NCBI RefSeq assembly: GCF_021531915.1
Contig: NZ_JAFBIV010000011.1
Coordinates: 1-64,000, forward strand
DNA from: Oscillibacter valericigenes
GTDB lineage: Bacteria; Bacillota; Clostridia; Oscillospirales; Oscillospiraceae
DNA: 64,000 nucleotides
Direction of reading: 5' to 3'
Below, one piece after another: positions 1 through 9,601 of this stretch. The notes below the pieces were generated by a model. The model searched no databases. It was given only the letters and a program-made list of their open reading frames with translations, and was not told the DNA's origin. How positions within the stretch are numbered: the first letter of the stretch is position 1; every line of letters begins with the position of its first letter. The position numbers and the translations under genes were made by a program.

Positions 1-21
1 TCTTGAGACGCGTGCCGGTAT

Positions 22-70
22 TAAGCCCTTATAGGGCTTACTCAAGCCTCCGGCTTAGCCGGAGGTTTTG
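22..70 (+). terminator. Two hairpins at the window edge, second one terminator-like
   Basis: Two inverted repeats lie back to back. The first is at 22-40 (TAAGCCCT / AGGGCTTA). The second is a perfect 8-bp stem at 47-65 (CCTCCGGC-TTA-GCCGGAGG) followed on the + strand by TTTT. They probably end a gene to the left of the window. On the minus strand there is no T run, so it is uncertain whether they also terminate the dnaG-rpoD transcript. Confidence 0.45.
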
Positions 71-123
71 ACTGCTTTACACTTGACTTGAAAAGTCGAG
101 TTTCAAATTTTCCGGCTATGGGC

Positions 124-1575
124 CTAGTTTAGAAAATCTTTCAGCTTTTTGCTTCTGGAGGGGTGCCGCAGCTTTCTCAGGGCCTTGGCCTCGATCTGAC
201 GGATGCGCTCACGGGTGACGTTGAACTCCTTGCCCACTTCCTCCAGGGTGCGGGTGCGGCCGTCCTCGATGCCGAAGCGCAGCTTCAGCACCTTTTCCTC
301 ACGGGGCGTCAGGGTGGACAGCACGTCCATCAGCTGCTCCTTCAGCAGGGTGAAGCTGGCGGCCTCGCTGGGCTCACTGGCGCCCTCGTCGGGGATGAAG
401 TCGCCCAGATGGGAATCCTCCTCCTCGCCGATGGGGGTCTCCAGGGAGACGGGCTCCTGGGCGATCTTCAAAATTTCCCGGACCTTCTCCACGGGCATGT
501 TCATTTCGGCGGCGATCTCGTTGGGGGAGGGATCGTGGCCCAGTTCCTGCAGCAGCTGGCGGCTGACCCGGATGACCTTGTTGATGGTCTCCACCATGTG
601 GACGGGGATGCGGATGGTACGGGCCTGGTCGGCGATGGCACGGGTGATGGCCTGCCGGATCCACCAGGTGGCGTAGGTGGAGAACTTGAAGCCCTTGGTG
701 TAGTCGAACTTTTCCACGGCCTTGATCAGGCCCAGGTTGCCCTCCTGAATCAGGTCCAGGAACAGCATGCCGCGGCCAACGTAGCGCTTGGCGATGGAGA
801 CCACCAGACGGAGGTTGGCCTCGGCCAGCTTCTGCTTGGCCTTCTCACCGGATTTCAGGTCCTTTCGCCAGGCGGCCTCCTGCTCGGCGGTCACGTCGTC
901 GGTAGACTCTCCGGCCTCACGGCGGTTCTCCAGATCCGCCAGCTTTTCAGTGGCGATGTTGCCGGCGGTCAGGGCCTGGGCCAGGACGATCTCCTCATCA
1001 GGAGACAGCAGGGGGACCTTGCCGATCTCCTTCAGATACATGCGGACGGGATCGTCGATGGAGAAGTTGTTCACCAGGGAGTTGGGATCTACCAGCTCCT
1101 CTTCCTCTACGTCGGCGATCTCCTCGGCGGCGGGCTCAGCGTCGCCCAGGTCCGGCAGCAGTAGGTCCTCGCCGGTGCTGATGTCGATGTTCAGGGCCTC
1201 CAGGGAGTCATACAGCTGGTCCATCTGCTCGCCTTCCAGGTTCAGGTCGTCCACGACTTCCATCAGCTCAGAGGACTCCAGTTTGCCTTTCTTCTTTCCC
1301 TTGGCCAGAAGCTCCCGCAGCTTTTCCTGGTTGATGAGCCAGCTGGCGGCAGGCAGGGCGGCGACCTGCTTGTCATCCAGACGGACGATGCCGGCCTTCT
1401 TGGCCTCCTCATCGGTCATAATGTGGGGGGCCTCCGGTTCCGCTGCGGCGGCCTTCTTGCCAGACTTTTTGGAGGGCTTGGCAGATGCCTCCTTTTCCTT
1501 CGCCTCTGCGGCGGCCAGCAGAGCGTCTGCCTGCTGCTCCAGCTCCTCAGGAGTCAAATCTTTTTTCTTAGCCAT
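124..1575 (-). CDS. rpoD: RNA polymerase primary sigma factor SigA/RpoD
   Basis: Housekeeping sigma-70 factor of about 483 residues. After a Lys/Ala/Glu-rich N-terminus come region 1.2 ([17 protein letters not shown]), region 2 with the -10-recognition segment ([20 protein letters not shown]), region 3 ([12 protein letters not shown]) and region 4 with the -35 helix-turn-helix ([20 protein letters not shown]). The chosen start is the ATG at 1575 because CTGGAGGAAA lies just upstream; the frame stays open to 1653 but that extension has no ribosome binding site. The start codon lies inside the last codons of dnaG, so the two are translationally linked in the classic dnaG-rpoD order. The many TTGACA/TATAAT-type promoters in the window fit this factor. 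Confidence 0.98.
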   Translation of the reverse strand: MAKKKDLTPEELEQQADALLAAAEAKEKEASAKPSKKSGKKAAAAEPEAPHIMTDEEAKKAGIVRLDDKQVAALPAASWLINQEKLRELLAKGKKKGKLESSELMEVVDDLNLEGEQMDQLYDSLEALNIDISTGEDLLLPDLGDAEPAAEEIADVEEEELVDPNSLVNNFSIDDPVRMYLKEIGKVPLLSPDEEIVLAQALTAGNIATEKLADLENRREAGESTDDVTAEQEAAWRKDLKSGEKAKQKLAEANLRLVVSIAKRYVGRGMLFLDLIQEGNLGLIKAVEKFDYTKGFKFSTYATWWIRQAITRAIADQARTIRIPVHMVETINKVIRVSRQLLQELGHDPSPNEIAAEMNMPVEKVREILKIAQEPVSLETPIGEEEDSHLGDFIPDEGASEPSEAASFTLLKEQLMDVLSTLTPREEKVLKLRFGIEDGRTRTLEEVGKEFNVTRERIRQIEAKALRKLRHPSRSKKLKDFLN

Positions 1576-3352
1576 ACTGCTTTCCTCCAGTACCCTTCTT
1601 GTCTTTGTATTTTTCTGTGGCAGCCAGCAGGGGGTCGATATCTTTGCCGGCACGTTTTTTTGCTTCGGTTTTCACAATGTGTATGTAATCCGCCAGAGCC
1701 CGCTGTGCGTTCTGGGACGATTCGGGCTGTTGACAGATCGCGGCGATGTGACTGGCCTCCTCGGTGCCCAAGGCACCGGACAGAAGCCCGGGCGACATGG
1801 GGCGCCCTTCCTGATGGGCTGCCCACAGCAGGGCAAAAGCCCGGCCCAGCAGGGGAGAGGAGAACTCCTCTTCCTTTAGAGGCGATTCCTCCGGAAACAG
1901 GCTGTCATCCATCATCAGAAGCCGCAGGATGCCCTCCTCCGCACGGGCGGAACGAAGGTTATCATAGCGCAGGGACCGCTCCTTGGGCTGCAATTGCGCC
2001 GCCGGGTTCAGATCCTTCCGCAGCTCAGCCCGTTTCTCCCGGGCCATCCGCCGCTTGAAGGCCCGCTGGACCTCCAGCTTCATGGCCTCCGGCGTGATCC
2101 TGGCCAACTCGGCGGCGCGGGCGGAATAGATCTCCCTCTCCACCGCATTTGGCAGGGAGGACAGCAGTCCGCTGATCTCCTCACAATAGGTCACCCGGGC
2201 TTCGTCACTGGCGAGGTCGTATTTCCCGGCCACCTGGGCCATGCGGAACTCGATGCCGTTCTCACTGCCGGTCAGCAGCCGCTCAAAGGCGTCAGCCCCC
2301 TGGAATTTGATGAAGTCATCGGCGTCCTGCTTTACGTATTCTCCGTCCACCAGCCGCCGGGGCAGCTGCAGAACCTTTACGGAGAACTCGGAATTGTTCA
2401 GAATCTGCAAAGCCCGCTCCGTGGCGATCTTGCCGGCGTTGTCGTTGTCGTAGCACAGCACCAGCTCTTTCGTAAAACGGCTCAATAGCCGGGTCTGTTC
2501 CACCGTCAGGGCGGTGCCCATGGAGGCCACGGCGTTGTCGAATCCCGCCTGGTGGAGGGTGACAATATCCAGGTTGCCCTCGCAGAGGATGATGTTGGGC
2601 CGCTTGGTCTTCTTGGCCAGATTCAGACCGTACAGCACCCGCCGCTTGGAGTATACCGGCGTCTCCGAGGAGTTCATATACTTGGGCTCGGATTTGTCCA
2701 GCACCCGGCTGCCGAAGGCCACCACGTCGCCCCGGGTGTCGATCACCGGCAGCATGAGGCGGTTGCGGAACTTGTCGTAGAAGCCGCCGTTCTTGTTCTG
2801 GACGATCAGGCCCGCCGCCAGCAGCTCTGCCTTGGTGTAGCCCTTTTTGGTCATGGCGTTCAGCAGCGTATCCCAGGAATCCAGGGAGGCACCCATGCCG
2901 AATTTCACGGCGGTGGACTTTTTGATCTGGCGCTTGTCCAGATAGGCCTGCACCGCCCGGCCCTCCGGCTGCTGGAGCAGCTGGTAGTAAAAGCGGGCGG
3001 CGTCCCGGTTCAGGTCCAGCAGACGCTGCCTGCGGCGGCTGGCCTCCCGGTCACCCTCTTCCTCGGGGACCTCCATGCCGGCCCGCTTGGCCAGGAAGCG
3101 GATGGCGTCGGGGTAGGTGAGGTTTTCCTCTTCCATAATGAAGTTGACCACGCCGCCGCCCTTTTTGCAGCCGAAGCAATAATAGATCTGCTTGTCCGGG
3201 GACACGGAGAAGGAGCCGGTCTTTTCACTGTGAAAGGGGCACAGGCCGAAGAGGTTGGCGCCCTTGCGGGTCAGCTGCACATAACTGCCCACCACGTCCA
3301 CGATGTCACTGCGAGCCATCAGCTCGTCCAGAAATTGTTGGGGGAATGCCAT
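1568..3352 (-). CDS. dnaG: DNA primase DnaG
   Basis: Synthesises RNA primers at the replication fork with the replicative helicase. The N-terminal CHC2 zinc ribbon is visible ([14 protein letters not shown], then [10 protein letters not shown]). A catalytic core with a TOPRIM fold follows ([32 protein letters not shown]), then a C-terminal helicase-interaction region of low conservation. The start is placed at the ATG at 3352 because AAAGGAGG sits 8-10 bases upstream of MAFPQQFL; an upstream in-frame ATG at 3385 would put that motif inside the gene. About 594 residues, normal for the family. First gene of the dnaG-rpoD operon. Confidence 0.97.
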   Translation of the reverse strand: MAFPQQFLDELMARSDIVDVVGSYVQLTRKGANLFGLCPFHSEKTGSFSVSPDKQIYYCFGCKKGGGVVNFIMEEENLTYPDAIRFLAKRAGMEVPEEEGDREASRRRQRLLDLNRDAARFYYQLLQQPEGRAVQAYLDKRQIKKSTAVKFGMGASLDSWDTLLNAMTKKGYTKAELLAAGLIVQNKNGGFYDKFRNRLMLPVIDTRGDVVAFGSRVLDKSEPKYMNSSETPVYSKRRVLYGLNLAKKTKRPNIILCEGNLDIVTLHQAGFDNAVASMGTALTVEQTRLLSRFTKELVLCYDNDNAGKIATERALQILNNSEFSVKVLQLPRRLVDGEYVKQDADDFIKFQGADAFERLLTGSENGIEFRMAQVAGKYDLASDEARVTYCEEISGLLSSLPNAVEREIYSARAAELARITPEAMKLEVQRAFKRRMAREKRAELRKDLNPAAQLQPKERSLRYDNLRSARAEEGILRLLMMDDSLFPEESPLKEEEFSSPLLGRAFALLWAAHQEGRPMSPGLLSGALGTEEASHIAAICQQPESSQNAQRALADYIHIVKTEAKKRAGKDIDPLLAATEKYKDKKGTGGKQYG

Positions 3353-3577
3353 GGACGCGGGCCTCCTTTCGGTCAGTTTAGCCAAGATTCCCGTTTCCCA
3401 TACAAGAAAAAAGGGCCTTGGACGGGTCCTTCGGGTGAACGATATTTAGTTATACCCCGCAGATTTTGAAAATCCTCTTTTTTTTCACAAAAATTTTGAA
3501 AAAATTTTGTCAGGATGATTCATTTACAGGATCAGGAACATCTCATACAATAAAATTTTACGAGAGGGGGGAGCAGA

Positions 3578-4171
3578 ATGGCCGTCAACTTGTGGGCTGC
3601 ACACTTCAACCGGACCATGGGACCGGGGGAGATGCAGCGCTTACTGCCCTTGCTGCCGCCGGAGCGGCGGGAGCGGCTGCTGCGTCTCCCGGCGGAGAAA
3701 CGGCGGGAGCCGCTGTGTGCCTGGCTGCTACTGCGGCTGGCCCTGCGGGAATCATTCGGCTGGACGGAGCTGCCCCCTGTGGCTCTGACGGACCGGGGCA
3801 AGCCCTTTTTCCCGGACCATCCGCAGGTGCAGTTCAACTTGAGCCATACGGAGGGCGCCGTGCTGGCTGGAGTTTCGGATTGTCCCATCGGAGTGGACAT
3901 CGAACGGATTCGCCCTGTAGCTCCCCGGCTCATGGAACAGATGGGAGCCGATACGGAAGAAGCATTTTTTAGGACCTGGGTCCGGCGGGAGGCCCGGACC
4001 AAGTGTAGCGGCTGGGGCATCGGCGCCATGCTGCGGCAGGAGCCGCCTCTGGAGTCGGGAGAGTGCTGCCGGGAACTGGATATTTTTTCGGGCTATGCCG
4101 CCTGCGCGGCCAGCCGGGGCGGGCCGATCCCCGAAACCGTGCGCATCTGCTCTGTAGAGGAGCTGCTGTGA
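3578..4171 (+). CDS. 4'-phosphopantetheinyl transferase, Sfp type
   Basis: Transfers phosphopantetheine from CoA to a serine of carrier proteins. The family core is visible: GKPFF around residue 78, FNLSHTEGAVLAGVSD, then the magnesium-binding GVDIERI and downstream FFRTWVRREA, matching the W-x-x-KEA motif but with RREA instead of KEA. Length (197 residues) is typical of compact Sfp-like enzymes. A GAGAGGGGGGAG site precedes the ATG. The gene stands alone between divergent dnaG and convergent gdhA. No carrier protein, polyketide or nonribosomal peptide gene is nearby and no AcpS was seen in the window, so it may serve the housekeeping acyl carrier protein; that is inference. Confidence 0.85.
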   Translation: MAVNLWAAHFNRTMGPGEMQRLLPLLPPERRERLLRLPAEKRREPLCAWLLLRLALRESFGWTELPPVALTDRGKPFFPDHPQVQFNLSHTEGAVLAGVSDCPIGVDIERIRPVAPRLMEQMGADTEEAFFRTWVRREARTKCSGWGIGAMLRQEPPLESGECCRELDIFSGYAACAASRGGPIPETVRICSVEELL

Positions 4172-4227
4172 GCACATACCGCCGCAGATATGCAGTGCAA
4201 GTCCGGTACAGGACGAAACGGACAGAA

Positions 4228-4261
4228 AGCCACCGGGCGGGATATTTCCCGCCCGGTGGCT
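4228..4261. terminator. Strong hairpin between convergent genes
   Basis: A near-perfect stem of about 15 bp (AGCCACCGGGCGGGA / TTCCCGCCCGGTGGCT) with a very short loop lies between the ends of the phosphopantetheinyl transferase gene and gdhA. On the minus strand it is followed by TTTCTGTCCGTTT, so it best fits the end of the gdhA transcript, and it may act in both directions. Confidence 0.7.
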
Positions 4262-4301
4262 GGATTCATATAGGTGGTTGAATTTATAAAAAGTGAAGGG
4301 A

Positions 4302-5651
4302 TCAGAAGATGCCCTGGGCCATCATGGCGTCGGCTACCCGCTGGAAGCCTGCGATATTGGCTCCGGCCACCAGGTCGTAGCCCAGACCGTACCGTTCTGC
4401 CGCCTCCACGCTCTGCTGGTAGATGGTGTTCATAATGCGGTGCAGCTGGGTGTCCACCTCCTCGGCGGTCCAGACCAGCCGCTCACTGTTCTGGGCCATC
4501 TCCAGGGCGGAGGTGGCCACGCCGCCGGCGTTGACGGCCTTGCTGGGGGCCACGGTGATGTGGGGCTGGGCCATAAGGAATTTCAAGGCGTCGTTGGTGG
4601 TGGGCATATTGGCAACTTCAATGTAGTATCTGGCGCCGCTGGCCGCGATCTGCTTGGCCTGCTCCATGTGAACGTCGTTCTGCATGGCGGAGGGCATGCA
4701 GATGTCCACCGGCACCGCCCAGGGCTTCTGACCGGGGAAGAACTCCACGCCGAACTTATCCGCGTAGTCCTGGACCCGGTCACGGCCGCTGGAGCGCATT
4801 TTCAGCAGGTATGCGATCTTTTCTTCCGTCGCCACGCCGTCAGGGTCATAGATATAGCCGTCGGGACCGGAGAGGGTCACGACCTTGGCGCCCAGCTGGG
4901 CGGCCTTTTTGCAGATGCCCCAGGTGACGTTGCCGAAGCCTGCGCAGGCAATGCGTTTGCCTGCGATGTCCTCCCCATCGTGGCGCAGGACGTTCTGCAG
5001 ATAGTAGACGGCGCCGTAGCCCGTGGCCTCGGGCCGGATACGGGAACCGCCAGAGGCAAAGTCCTTGCCGGTGAGCACGCCGTTCTCCCAAACGCCCTTC
5101 AGGTGGCGGTATTCGCCGAAGAGGTAGCTGATTTCCCGGATACCGACGCCCACATCCCCGGCGGGCACGTCCACATCGGGACCGATGTAGCGGTAGAGGG
5201 ACCGCATGAAGCTCTGGCAGAAGCGCATGATCTCGGCGTCGGATCTGCCGGTGGGGTCGAAGTCGCTGCCGCCCTTGCCGCCGCCGATGGGCAGACCGGT
5301 GAGGGCGTTTTTGAAGGTCTGCTCGAAGGCCAGGAATTTCATGCTGCCAAGGTCTACGCTCCGGTGGAAACGCAGGCCGCCCTTATAGGGGCCGATGGCG
5401 CCGTTGAACTGGCAGCGGTAGCCGGTGTTGGTGTGCCAGGAGCCGTCGTCCGCCATCCAGCAGACGCGGAAAACAAAGGTCCGTTCCGGCTCCACCATGC
5501 GATTGAGAAGGTCTGCTTGTTCATACTCGGGATGCTGTGCAATGACGGGTTCCAGGGAAGAAAATACCTCTTCAACGGTCTGAACGAATTCAGGCTCGTG
5601 GGCGCTGCGCGCTTTGACGCTTTCGATCACACTGGCAAGGTACGCGTTCAT
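4302..5651 (-). CDS. gdhA: NADP-type glutamate dehydrogenase
   Basis: Interconverts glutamate and 2-oxoglutarate plus ammonia, the main ammonia-assimilation enzyme in many gut Clostridia. The family signature is present: the substrate pocket around KGGLRFHRSV, the catalytic-lysine segment PIGGGKGGSDFDP, and the Rossmann domain from about residue 200 (RIACAGFGNVTWG). The C-terminal SKAVNAGGVATSALEM is also characteristic. Length of about 449 residues matches hexameric GdhA. Two adjacent ATG codons exist; the second (5651) has the better spacing to AAGGAGG. It is transcribed alone, convergent with the upstream gene. Confidence 0.96.
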   Translation of the reverse strand: MNAYLASVIESVKARSAHEPEFVQTVEEVFSSLEPVIAQHPEYEQADLLNRMVEPERTFVFRVCWMADDGSWHTNTGYRCQFNGAIGPYKGGLRFHRSVDLGSMKFLAFEQTFKNALTGLPIGGGKGGSDFDPTGRSDAEIMRFCQSFMRSLYRYIGPDVDVPAGDVGVGIREISYLFGEYRHLKGVWENGVLTGKDFASGGSRIRPEATGYGAVYYLQNVLRHDGEDIAGKRIACAGFGNVTWGICKKAAQLGAKVVTLSGPDGYIYDPDGVATEEKIAYLLKMRSSGRDRVQDYADKFGVEFFPGQKPWAVPVDICMPSAMQNDVHMEQAKQIAASGARYYIEVANMPTTNDALKFLMAQPHITVAPSKAVNAGGVATSALEMAQNSERLVWTAEEVDTQLHRIMNTIYQQSVEAAERYGLGYDLVAGANIAGFQRVADAMMAQGIF

Positions 5652-5868
5652 CATCCATCCTCCTTGTTATGAAGTTGTCAGACAGTCTGGGTCCGGTGGT
5701 GGTTCCTCCTGATTTGATTGTAGCATTTGTCCATATGGGAAACAACAGAAAACGGAGAAATGTCCACTTTCCACTCTCAGAAAAAAGGGCGACCTTTTTG
5801 TGCAGTTCGACGGAAAAGGTTGACCTTTTTTGCGGGGCGCCAAAAAAGGGGAAGCGGGGCACGGATGA

Positions 5869-5896
5869 TTGACTTTATCGTCAGAATCGGTATAAT
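5869..5896 (+). promoter_or_regulatory. Sigma-A promoter of the phosphoribosyltransferase gene
   Basis: TTGACT at 5869-5874 and TATAAT at 5891-5896 with a 16-bp spacer. A short hairpin (AGCCC-CTG-ATGGGCT) lies in the roughly 50-base leader before the gene. The rest of the 5652-5868 gap holds the upstream region of gdhA with no other feature that I could support. Confidence 0.75.
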
Positions 5897-5949
5897 GTTT
5901 TTGGAATCATTAGCCCCTGATGGGCTTATATTTAAGGGAGGCGTTTTAT

Positions 5950-6510
5950 ATGCATACCTATTCGATGAACATTGCCGGTCTGGAACGGGAACTTCCCATC
6001 TGCAAGGTCACCGATGACCTGTACATCGGCGCGTTCATTTGCTTCGGCGACGCAGAGCTGACGGTGGCCTGTGCCCGGGAGCTTTTAAAGCTGGTCCCGG
6101 CAGACAGCTATGACTATCTCTTTACGGCGGAGGCCAAGAGCATTCCCCTGATCCACGAGATGGCCCGCCAGTCCGGTGCCAAGAAGTACTTCATCGCCCG
6201 GAAGGGTCCCAAGGCCTATATGCCCGACCCCATCCATGTGGAGGACCAGTCCATCACCACCGCGGGAGTCCAGAAGCTGTATCTGGGCCGGGACGACGCG
6301 GACCTGATCCGCGGCAAGCGCATCCTCATCATGGACGACGTGATCTCCACCGGCGGCTCTCTGCTGGCTATGGAGGCCCTGGTGAAGCAGGCCGGCGGCA
6401 TTGTGACCGGCAAGGTGGCGGTCCTGGCGGAGGGCGACGCCCAGAAGCGGGACGACATCAAGTTCCTGGCTCCGCTGCCCCTGTTCAACGCGGACGGAAC
6501 TGTAAAGTAA
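5950..6510 (+). CDS. Phosphoribosyltransferase, adenine/xanthine type
   Basis: Type I phosphoribosyltransferase of about 186 residues. The PRPP-binding loop is clear (RILIMDDVISTGGSL, around residues 123-137). The N-terminal part has the purine-PRTase layout with a pyrophosphate-loop region (FTAEAKSIPLIHEMA) and a flexible hood region. It most resembles adenine phosphoribosyltransferase-like proteins that salvage a purine base with PRPP, but the base specificity cannot be read from the sequence. AAGGGAGG lies 8 bases before the ATG at 5950; an in-frame ATG at 5920 lacks a binding site. It is a single-gene transcript with its own promoter and terminator. Confidence 0.8.
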   Translation: MHTYSMNIAGLERELPICKVTDDLYIGAFICFGDAELTVACARELLKLVPADSYDYLFTAEAKSIPLIHEMARQSGAKKYFIARKGPKAYMPDPIHVEDQSITTAGVQKLYLGRDDADLIRGKRILIMDDVISTGGSLLAMEALVKQAGGIVTGKVAVLAEGDAQKRDDIKFLAPLPLFNADGTVK

Positions 6511-6525
6511 TTATACATAACAGTG

Positions 6526-6563
6526 AAAAAACGGCGCATCCCTGACCGGGCGCGCCGTTTTTT
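6526..6563 (+). terminator. Rho-independent terminator
   Basis: AAAAAACGGCGC paired with GCGCCGTTTTTT across a 14-base loop, directly after the phosphoribosyltransferase stop codon. Confidence 0.9.
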
Positions 6564-6589
6564 ATCCGGTTGTTTTAGGAGAGGGAGTT

Positions 6590-8008
6590 ATGAAAAAGAA
6601 AACGGTATATTGGGTGCCAAAGATCGGCGTCCTGACGGTCCTGGCAGCGTTGTTCATGGCGGCCTCCGCCGTGCTGCGCCTGATTTGGGCCGGGGGAGAG
6701 ACCGGGGTGACCAGGGGACTGTTCTGGTTCCAGATCGTGCTGCCCCTGCTGGCCAACGTGAGCTTTGAGATCATTCTGTTCCGGGATGGCCGGGACCGCC
6801 TGTACCGCACCGCTGTTCCGGTATGGCTGGGCTGTGTGTTCTTTGCTGTAAAGGCACTGGGCTTTCCGTCCATGATCCACACCATCCTGTGCCTGTGCCT
6901 CTATGCCCTGGTGGCCTTCCTGTTTACCGCCACGGTGACCGGGTATGTGGGGACCCAGAAGCTGCTGTGGCCCCTGTTCGGCCTGCCCATGCTGTACCAT
7001 ATTTTTGTGGAGGACACCCAGAAGGTGGGCTGGCCTCTCCATGACTGGCTGCCGGAGCTCAGTGTGCTGTGCTGCATGGCGGCGCTGCTGTGCCTGTCCC
7101 TGGCTATGAAAAAGAAGCCGGTGGAGGAAGGGGAATACCTGAAGCGCTTCGGTGACCGGAACGATGGTCGCCGCCTGCGGGGCTTGTCTCCCATCTTCGC
7201 CGTGTCTCCCTACCTGATGAAGACCCGCAACACCTCCCAGAATTTCATCGAGGACCATATGGAGATCTCGGCGGTGGAGCGATATATCGTGGAAAAGCGG
7301 AAGGCCGGCATGAAGTATTTCGGCATCCTCCACGTGCTGCTGGCGGCCTACGTCCGCACCTGCGCCCGGTATCCGGGGCTGAACCGATTTATCGCGGGCC
7401 AGAAGATCTTCACCCGGGACCGGGAGATCGAGGTCAATATGACCATTAAAAAGGAGATGTCCACGGATTCTCCCGACACGGTCATCAAAGTGACCTTTGA
7501 TCCCGCCGATACCCCGGAGGCGGTCTATGAGCGCTTCAACGAAAAGGTGCGGGAGGTAAAGGACGCTCCGGCGGATACCGGCTTCGACAAGCTGGCGGGG
7601 GGCTTCAATCTGATCCCCGGCCTGCTGCTGAAGTTCTTCGTGTTCCTGCTGCAGGCGATGGACTATTTCGGCCTGCTGCCCCGGTTCCTGACCAAGCTGT
7701 CCCCCTTCCACGGGTCCCTGTACATCACCTCTATGGCGTCCCTGGGCATCCCGCCTATCTACCACCACCTGTACGATTTCGGCAATGTGCCGGTGTTCTG
7801 CTCCTTCGGCAAGAAGCGCCGGGTGTGGGAGATGAAGCGGGACGGCAGCCCGGTGCTGCGGAAGTACATCGACTGCAACTTCGTCACCGACGAGCGCATC
7901 GTGGACGGCTTTTACTTTGCGTCTGCTCTGCGGTATCTCCACAATCTGATGGATGACCCCTGGCAGCTGGATGAACCGGCTGCGGAGATCGTTCGGGATG
8001 AAAACTGA
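6590..8008 (+). CDS. Membrane protein with a degenerate CAT/E2-type acyltransferase domain
   Basis: A 472-residue protein with about five or six hydrophobic segments in the first 165 residues (for example VLTVLAALFMAASAVLRLIW). A soluble domain with the chloramphenicol acetyltransferase / dihydrolipoamide acyltransferase fold follows. The fold is suggested by the VTDERIVDGFYFASAL segment near the C-terminus, which matches the E2 active-site stretch (DHRxxDG) except that the catalytic His is a Glu. A paralogue without the membrane part lies at 60531-61361 and shares LSPFHxSLxIT and VxDERI. Ordinary acyl transfer is therefore doubtful; the role is unknown. It has GGAGAGGGAG before the ATG and its own terminator. 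Confidence 0.75.
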   Translation: MKKKTVYWVPKIGVLTVLAALFMAASAVLRLIWAGGETGVTRGLFWFQIVLPLLANVSFEIILFRDGRDRLYRTAVPVWLGCVFFAVKALGFPSMIHTILCLCLYALVAFLFTATVTGYVGTQKLLWPLFGLPMLYHIFVEDTQKVGWPLHDWLPELSVLCCMAALLCLSLAMKKKPVEEGEYLKRFGDRNDGRRLRGLSPIFAVSPYLMKTRNTSQNFIEDHMEISAVERYIVEKRKAGMKYFGILHVLLAAYVRTCARYPGLNRFIAGQKIFTRDREIEVNMTIKKEMSTDSPDTVIKVTFDPADTPEAVYERFNEKVREVKDAPADTGFDKLAGGFNLIPGLLLKFFVFLLQAMDYFGLLPRFLTKLSPFHGSLYITSMASLGIPPIYHHLYDFGNVPVFCSFGKKRRVWEMKRDGSPVLRKYIDCNFVTDERIVDGFYFASALRYLHNLMDDPWQLDEPAAEIVRDEN

Positions 8009-8011
8009 AAC

Positions 8012-8046
8012 AAGGACCGTTCTCCGATGTGGAGAACGGTCCTTTT
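8012..8046. terminator. Bidirectional terminator
   Basis: A 14-bp perfect stem (AAGGACCGTTCTCC / GGAGAACGGTCCTT) with T runs on both strands. It lies between the acyltransferase-fold gene and the convergent chromate-transporter pair. Confidence 0.9.
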
Positions 8047-8054
8047 GATATGGT

Positions 8055-8588
8055 TCAGCGGATCAGCACCAGGCCCAGCAGGGCGGAGGCTGCGATGACG
8101 ATGGGGATGCTGACCTTCCATTTCAGCAGCGCTGCCAGGGCAGCGGTGCCGATGACCAGGGCGGGCAGGCTGACACCGCCGGCAGGGGCGGCGTAGTTGG
8201 TCATGGACAGGGAACACACAACCGCTAGGATCAGACCCAGGCAGATGGGCCGGATACCGGACATGGCCTTCTGCATGAAGGAGGAGTCCCGGAACTTCTC
8301 AAAGGCCACGGCGGCCGCGGCGCAGAGCAGGAAGGTGGGGGAGAGGACCCCCAGGCTGGCGGAGAGCGCGCCCAGGAAGCCGGCCACCCGGGTGCCGGCA
8401 AAGGTGGCGCAGTTCAGCCCCAGGGGGCCGGGGGTCATCTCCGCGATGGCCACGATGTCGCTGACCTCGGAGAGGCTCATCCAACCGTGGGAGAGCATCT
8501 CGTGATTGATGAGAGGTACCATGCTGAGCCCGCCGAAGCTGGTAAAGCCAATCTTGCAGAAGGACCAGAACAGTTCAAGGAGTACCAT
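8055..8588 (-). CDS. Chromate transporter family protein, second half of a pair
   Basis: A short CHR-family membrane protein of about 177 residues. It has the family motif region near the N-terminus (FGGLSMVPLINHEML) and the conserved TPGPLGLNCATFAG stretch. The ATG at 8588 is preceded by AAAGGAGGG. It overlaps the upstream partner by 14 bases, so the two are co-translated. Short CHR proteins act as heterodimers in characterised cases, equal to one long ChrA. The true substrate in a gut anaerobe is uncertain; chromate efflux is a family label, not something the sequence proves. Confidence 0.85.
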   Translation of the reverse strand: MVLLELFWSFCKIGFTSFGGLSMVPLINHEMLSHGWMSLSEVSDIVAIAEMTPGPLGLNCATFAGTRVAGFLGALSASLGVLSPTFLLCAAAAVAFEKFRDSSFMQKAMSGIRPICLGLILAVVCSLSMTNYAAPAGGVSLPALVIGTAALAALLKWKVSIPIVIAASALLGLVLIR

Positions 8589-9174
8589 CAAAGGACCCTC
8601 CTTTCCGCCGCTCCCGCCAGGTGCTCCACAGGAAGCCCAGCAGGCCGCCCAGCAGGACGATGGTGATGCAGTTCATACCGAAGAACAGATACAGCACAAA
8701 GCCCAGCAGCAAAACGACATAGCCGAAGCGGTCCGTCAGGGCGGCCTTCCGCAGACCCAGGGCTGCGGAGGCGATGATGGGGGCCACCGCCGCCCGGACG
8801 CCCACCATGGCCCGGCTGACGTAAACGTTGTCCTTTACCTGGGCATAGCACCAGGTGACGACCGTCAGGATCAGCAGGGGCGGGATGCACATACCCGCCA
8901 CACAGGCAAGGGCGCCGGGGAAGCCCGCCGCATGATAGCCGAACAGGTAGGACACGTTGCCGATCATCAGGCCCGGCAGGCTGCGGCCCACGCTGGTGAT
9001 GTCCAGCAGCTCCTCCTCCGTAAGCCACTCCCGTTTCTGCACATATTCCTTCTGTATCTGGGCCACAATGGGCCAGCCGCCGCCGAAGGTATAGCAACCG
9101 AATTTGAAAAATTGCCAGAACAGGCCGGGGACCCGGCCCTTCCGGTGAGCCTTTGTCTCTTGTGGTGTTTCCAT
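8575..9174 (-). CDS. Chromate transporter family protein, first half of a pair
   Basis: A 199-residue CHR-family membrane protein. It carries FGGGWPIVAQIQKEYV near residue 30 and the matching RSLPGLMIGNVSYLFG motif in place of the usual PGPxxN. It has about five or six hydrophobic helices. It overlaps the downstream partner gene and follows ruvX by only 10 bases, so ruvX and the transporter pair are one transcription unit. The sequence shows two separate half-size genes rather than a fused full-length ChrA. Confidence 0.85.
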   Translation of the reverse strand: METPQETKAHRKGRVPGLFWQFFKFGCYTFGGGWPIVAQIQKEYVQKREWLTEEELLDITSVGRSLPGLMIGNVSYLFGYHAAGFPGALACVAGMCIPPLLILTVVTWCYAQVKDNVYVSRAMVGVRAAVAPIIASAALGLRKAALTDRFGYVVLLLGFVLYLFFGMNCITIVLLGGLLGFLWSTWRERRKGGSFDGTP

Positions 9175-9184
9175 GATATGCCTT

Positions 9185-9601
9185 TCAGTGGTTCTTTTTA
9201 TAGGTGAGGTATCCCTCCAGGATCAGGGAGGCCGCCACGGCGTCCACAACCTTTTTCCGCTTTTTGGCGTTTTTGCCGCTGCTGAATAAGATTTGGTGGG
9301 CATCGATGGTGGTGCGGCGCTCATCCCAGAGGACCACGGGCAGGGAGGTGGTCTCCTCCAGCAGAGTCTTCATGGCCCGGGCCTTTTCCGACCGGGGACC
9401 ACGGGTGCCGTCCATGTTGATGGGGTGGCCCAGCACCAGCTCCTCCACGCCGTGCTCCTTTGCAAGGGCGGCGATGCGGTCCGCCACCACCTCGGGGCGG
9501 TAGGCGTCGATAACGGTGGTGAAGCCCGCCAGAAAGCCGGTGGGGTCGGAGATGGCGATGCCGGTGTGTGCGTCGCCGTAGTCGATAGCCATGATGCGCA
9601 T
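9185..9601 (-). CDS. ruvX: Putative pre-16S rRNA nuclease / Holliday junction resolvase RuvX (YqgF)
   Basis: RNase H-fold protein of 138 residues. The first acidic residue lies in MAIDYGDAHTGIAIS, the central acidic strand in ELVLGHPINMDG, and the C-terminal motif in DERRTTIDAHQIL with DAVAASLILEGYL. YqgF proteins are reported to act in 16S rRNA 5' maturation and were first named as Holliday junction resolvases. The ATG at 9601 with GAGAGGG upstream is chosen; an in-frame ATG at 9664 adds 21 unconserved residues. In Bacillus it sits in an operon with the IreB-like and DUF1292 genes; here those lie 29 kb and 8 kb away. Confidence 0.92.
   Translation of the reverse strand: MRIMAIDYGDAHTGIAISDPTGFLAGFTTVIDAYRPEVVADRIAALAKEHGVEELVLGHPINMDGTRGPRSEKARAMKTLLEETTSLPVVLWDERRTTIDAHQILFSSGKNAKKRKKVVDAVAASLILEGYLTYKKNH

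Noticed and set aside
3466-3972. 168-codon frame overlapping the phosphopantetheinyl transferase gene
   Set aside because: Out of frame with the real gene, Gly/Ala-rich and lacking motifs.
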